DNA of 14,792 nucleotides from Polyangiaceae bacterium. GTDB lineage: Bacteria > Myxococcota > Polyangia > Polyangiales > Polyangiaceae. Of this stretch, positions 14,219-14,792 are shown piece after piece. Made by a program: the position numbers and the translations under genes. The stretch lies in contig JAICTU010000212.1 of assembly GCA_025936205.1 (NCBI GenBank), positions 1 through 14,792 on the forward strand, read 5' to 3'. Every line of letters begins with the position of its first letter. The stretch's first letter is position 1. The notes below the pieces were generated by a model. That model saw only the letters and a program-made list of their open reading frames with translations, searched no databases and had not been told where the DNA came from.

Positions 14219-14792
14219 ATGAGATTTCTGCAGGGACACCCCGCACCCCGAGTCCTTTCTTTGCTGCTCGGAGCCGCGGTCGCGCTGGGCTGCTCCTCTT
14301 CCTCCGATTCGGTCGAAAGCCGCGTCGGCGCTCTGTCCGCCGCGCCCTGCAGCGAGAGCGGTCACGCCTGTACCTGGCTCGGCTTGCCCGGCGAAGAGGG
14401 CTTCAACGGCGACGGCCACCGGCGCGAAGACACGAAGATCTACTGGTCGATGAACATGGCGTTCGGGCAGGACGGCATCGTGTGGTTCATCGACTGGAAC
14501 AACCACATGGTGCGGCGCGTGCTGCCCGATCAGACCGTGGAGACCGTGCTGGGCTCGATGGAAATCCCCGGCTTCCCGGGCGACGGCGGGCCCGGCGAGG
14601 GCACGGCGGAAGGTGCGCTCGGCACGACCGTGGCGCTGAATCATCCCACCGATCTCGCCTTCGATCTCGACGGCACCTTGCTGGTGATGGCCTGGCACAA
14701 TCACAAGCTGCGCACGTTGAACCCGGAGACGATGTACGACCACATCGAGTGCGGCGCCGGTCCCGGCTTCCGCGGTGACGGCATGCCGGCGA
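14219..14792 (+). CDS. NHL-repeat lipoprotein, 5' part (cut by window end)
   Basis: The first 191 codons of an open frame that runs off the right edge. A lipoprotein signal (1-25) has a Leu/Ala core (VLSLLLGAAVALG) and Cys25 followed by a Ser run, so the mature protein is probably membrane-anchored outside the cytoplasm. The body shows NHL-propeller features: the motif GFxGDG occurs three times (61-66, 118-123, 183-188), with HPTDLAFDLDGTLLV and paired Asn-His before an Arg/Lys turn (NNHMVRR, NHKLRTL). Cys44 and Cys51 may form a disulphide. The start is ATG with GTGAGG at 14204-14209. NHL proteins bind proteins or sugars or act as lyases; no function can be chosen. The C-terminal part is missing from the window. 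Confidence 0.8.
   Translation, partial: MRFLQGHPAPRVLSLLLGAAVALGCSSSSDSVESRVGALSAAPCSESGHACTWLGLPGEEGFNGDGHRREDTKIYWSMNMAFGQDGIVWFIDWNNHMVRRVLPDQTVETVLGSMEIPGFPGDGGPGEGTAEGALGTTVALNHPTDLAFDLDGTLLVMAWHNHKLRTLNPETMYDHIECGAGPGFRGDGMPA

Overview
This is a GC-rich, gene-dense bacterial window. The organism is most likely a myxobacterium-type deltaproteobacterium (Myxococcota, Polyangia-like). That placement is inferred from base composition, the many cytoplasmic histidine kinases, the HEINTP-type kinase family, and lipoproteins with PD40 and NHL propellers. No marker gene fixes the taxon. Eleven genes are supported, one cut by the right edge. No RNA genes, insertion sequences, CRISPR arrays or origins were seen, and no stretch without a gene reaches 300 bases.

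Left part (1-3851). A lone allophanate hydrolase (atzF type, minus strand) fills 160-2007 with no urea carboxylase or transporter beside it. Divergent from it is a translationally coupled pair: a His-rich Spy/CpxP-like protein (2200-2793) and an HtrA-like serine protease with a PDZ domain (2790-3851). Neither has a recognisable signal peptide. They look like a metal- or stress-related pair, but that role is inferred.

Centre (3852-12153). About 8.3 kb holds six consecutive signalling genes. The core is a probable plus-strand operon at 5447-10001: a sensor-less HEINTP histidine kinase, a receiver-HDOD protein, a receiver protein with a degenerate HD-GYP-like domain, and a degenerate-receiver histidine kinase. 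The first three genes are linked by ATGA start/stop overlaps. A receiver-histidine kinase (3852-5168) is divergent from this operon. A GAF-PAS-kinase-receiver hybrid (10021-12153) converges on its far end. Together these genes carry five receiver domains and four transmitters, no transmembrane segment and no DNA-binding output. The natural reading is a cytoplasmic phosphorelay acting through HDOD and HD-like protein-interaction outputs. Three of the four kinases share an unusually long gap, about 150 residues, between the phospho-accepting His and the N-box Asn.

Right part (12230-14792). A PD40/TolB-like beta-propeller lipoprotein (minus) is divergent from a small FSH1-like serine hydrolase (plus). 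Then comes the start of an NHL-repeat lipoprotein, cut by the window end.

Non-coding signals are sparse. The best are an 8-bp hairpin in the leader of the TTG-started kinase, a perfect 13-bp palindrome in the divergent region 5169-5446, and a TTGACA box ahead of the Spy-like gene. The convergent gene ends at 3851/3852 and 10001/10021 leave almost no room for ordinary terminators.
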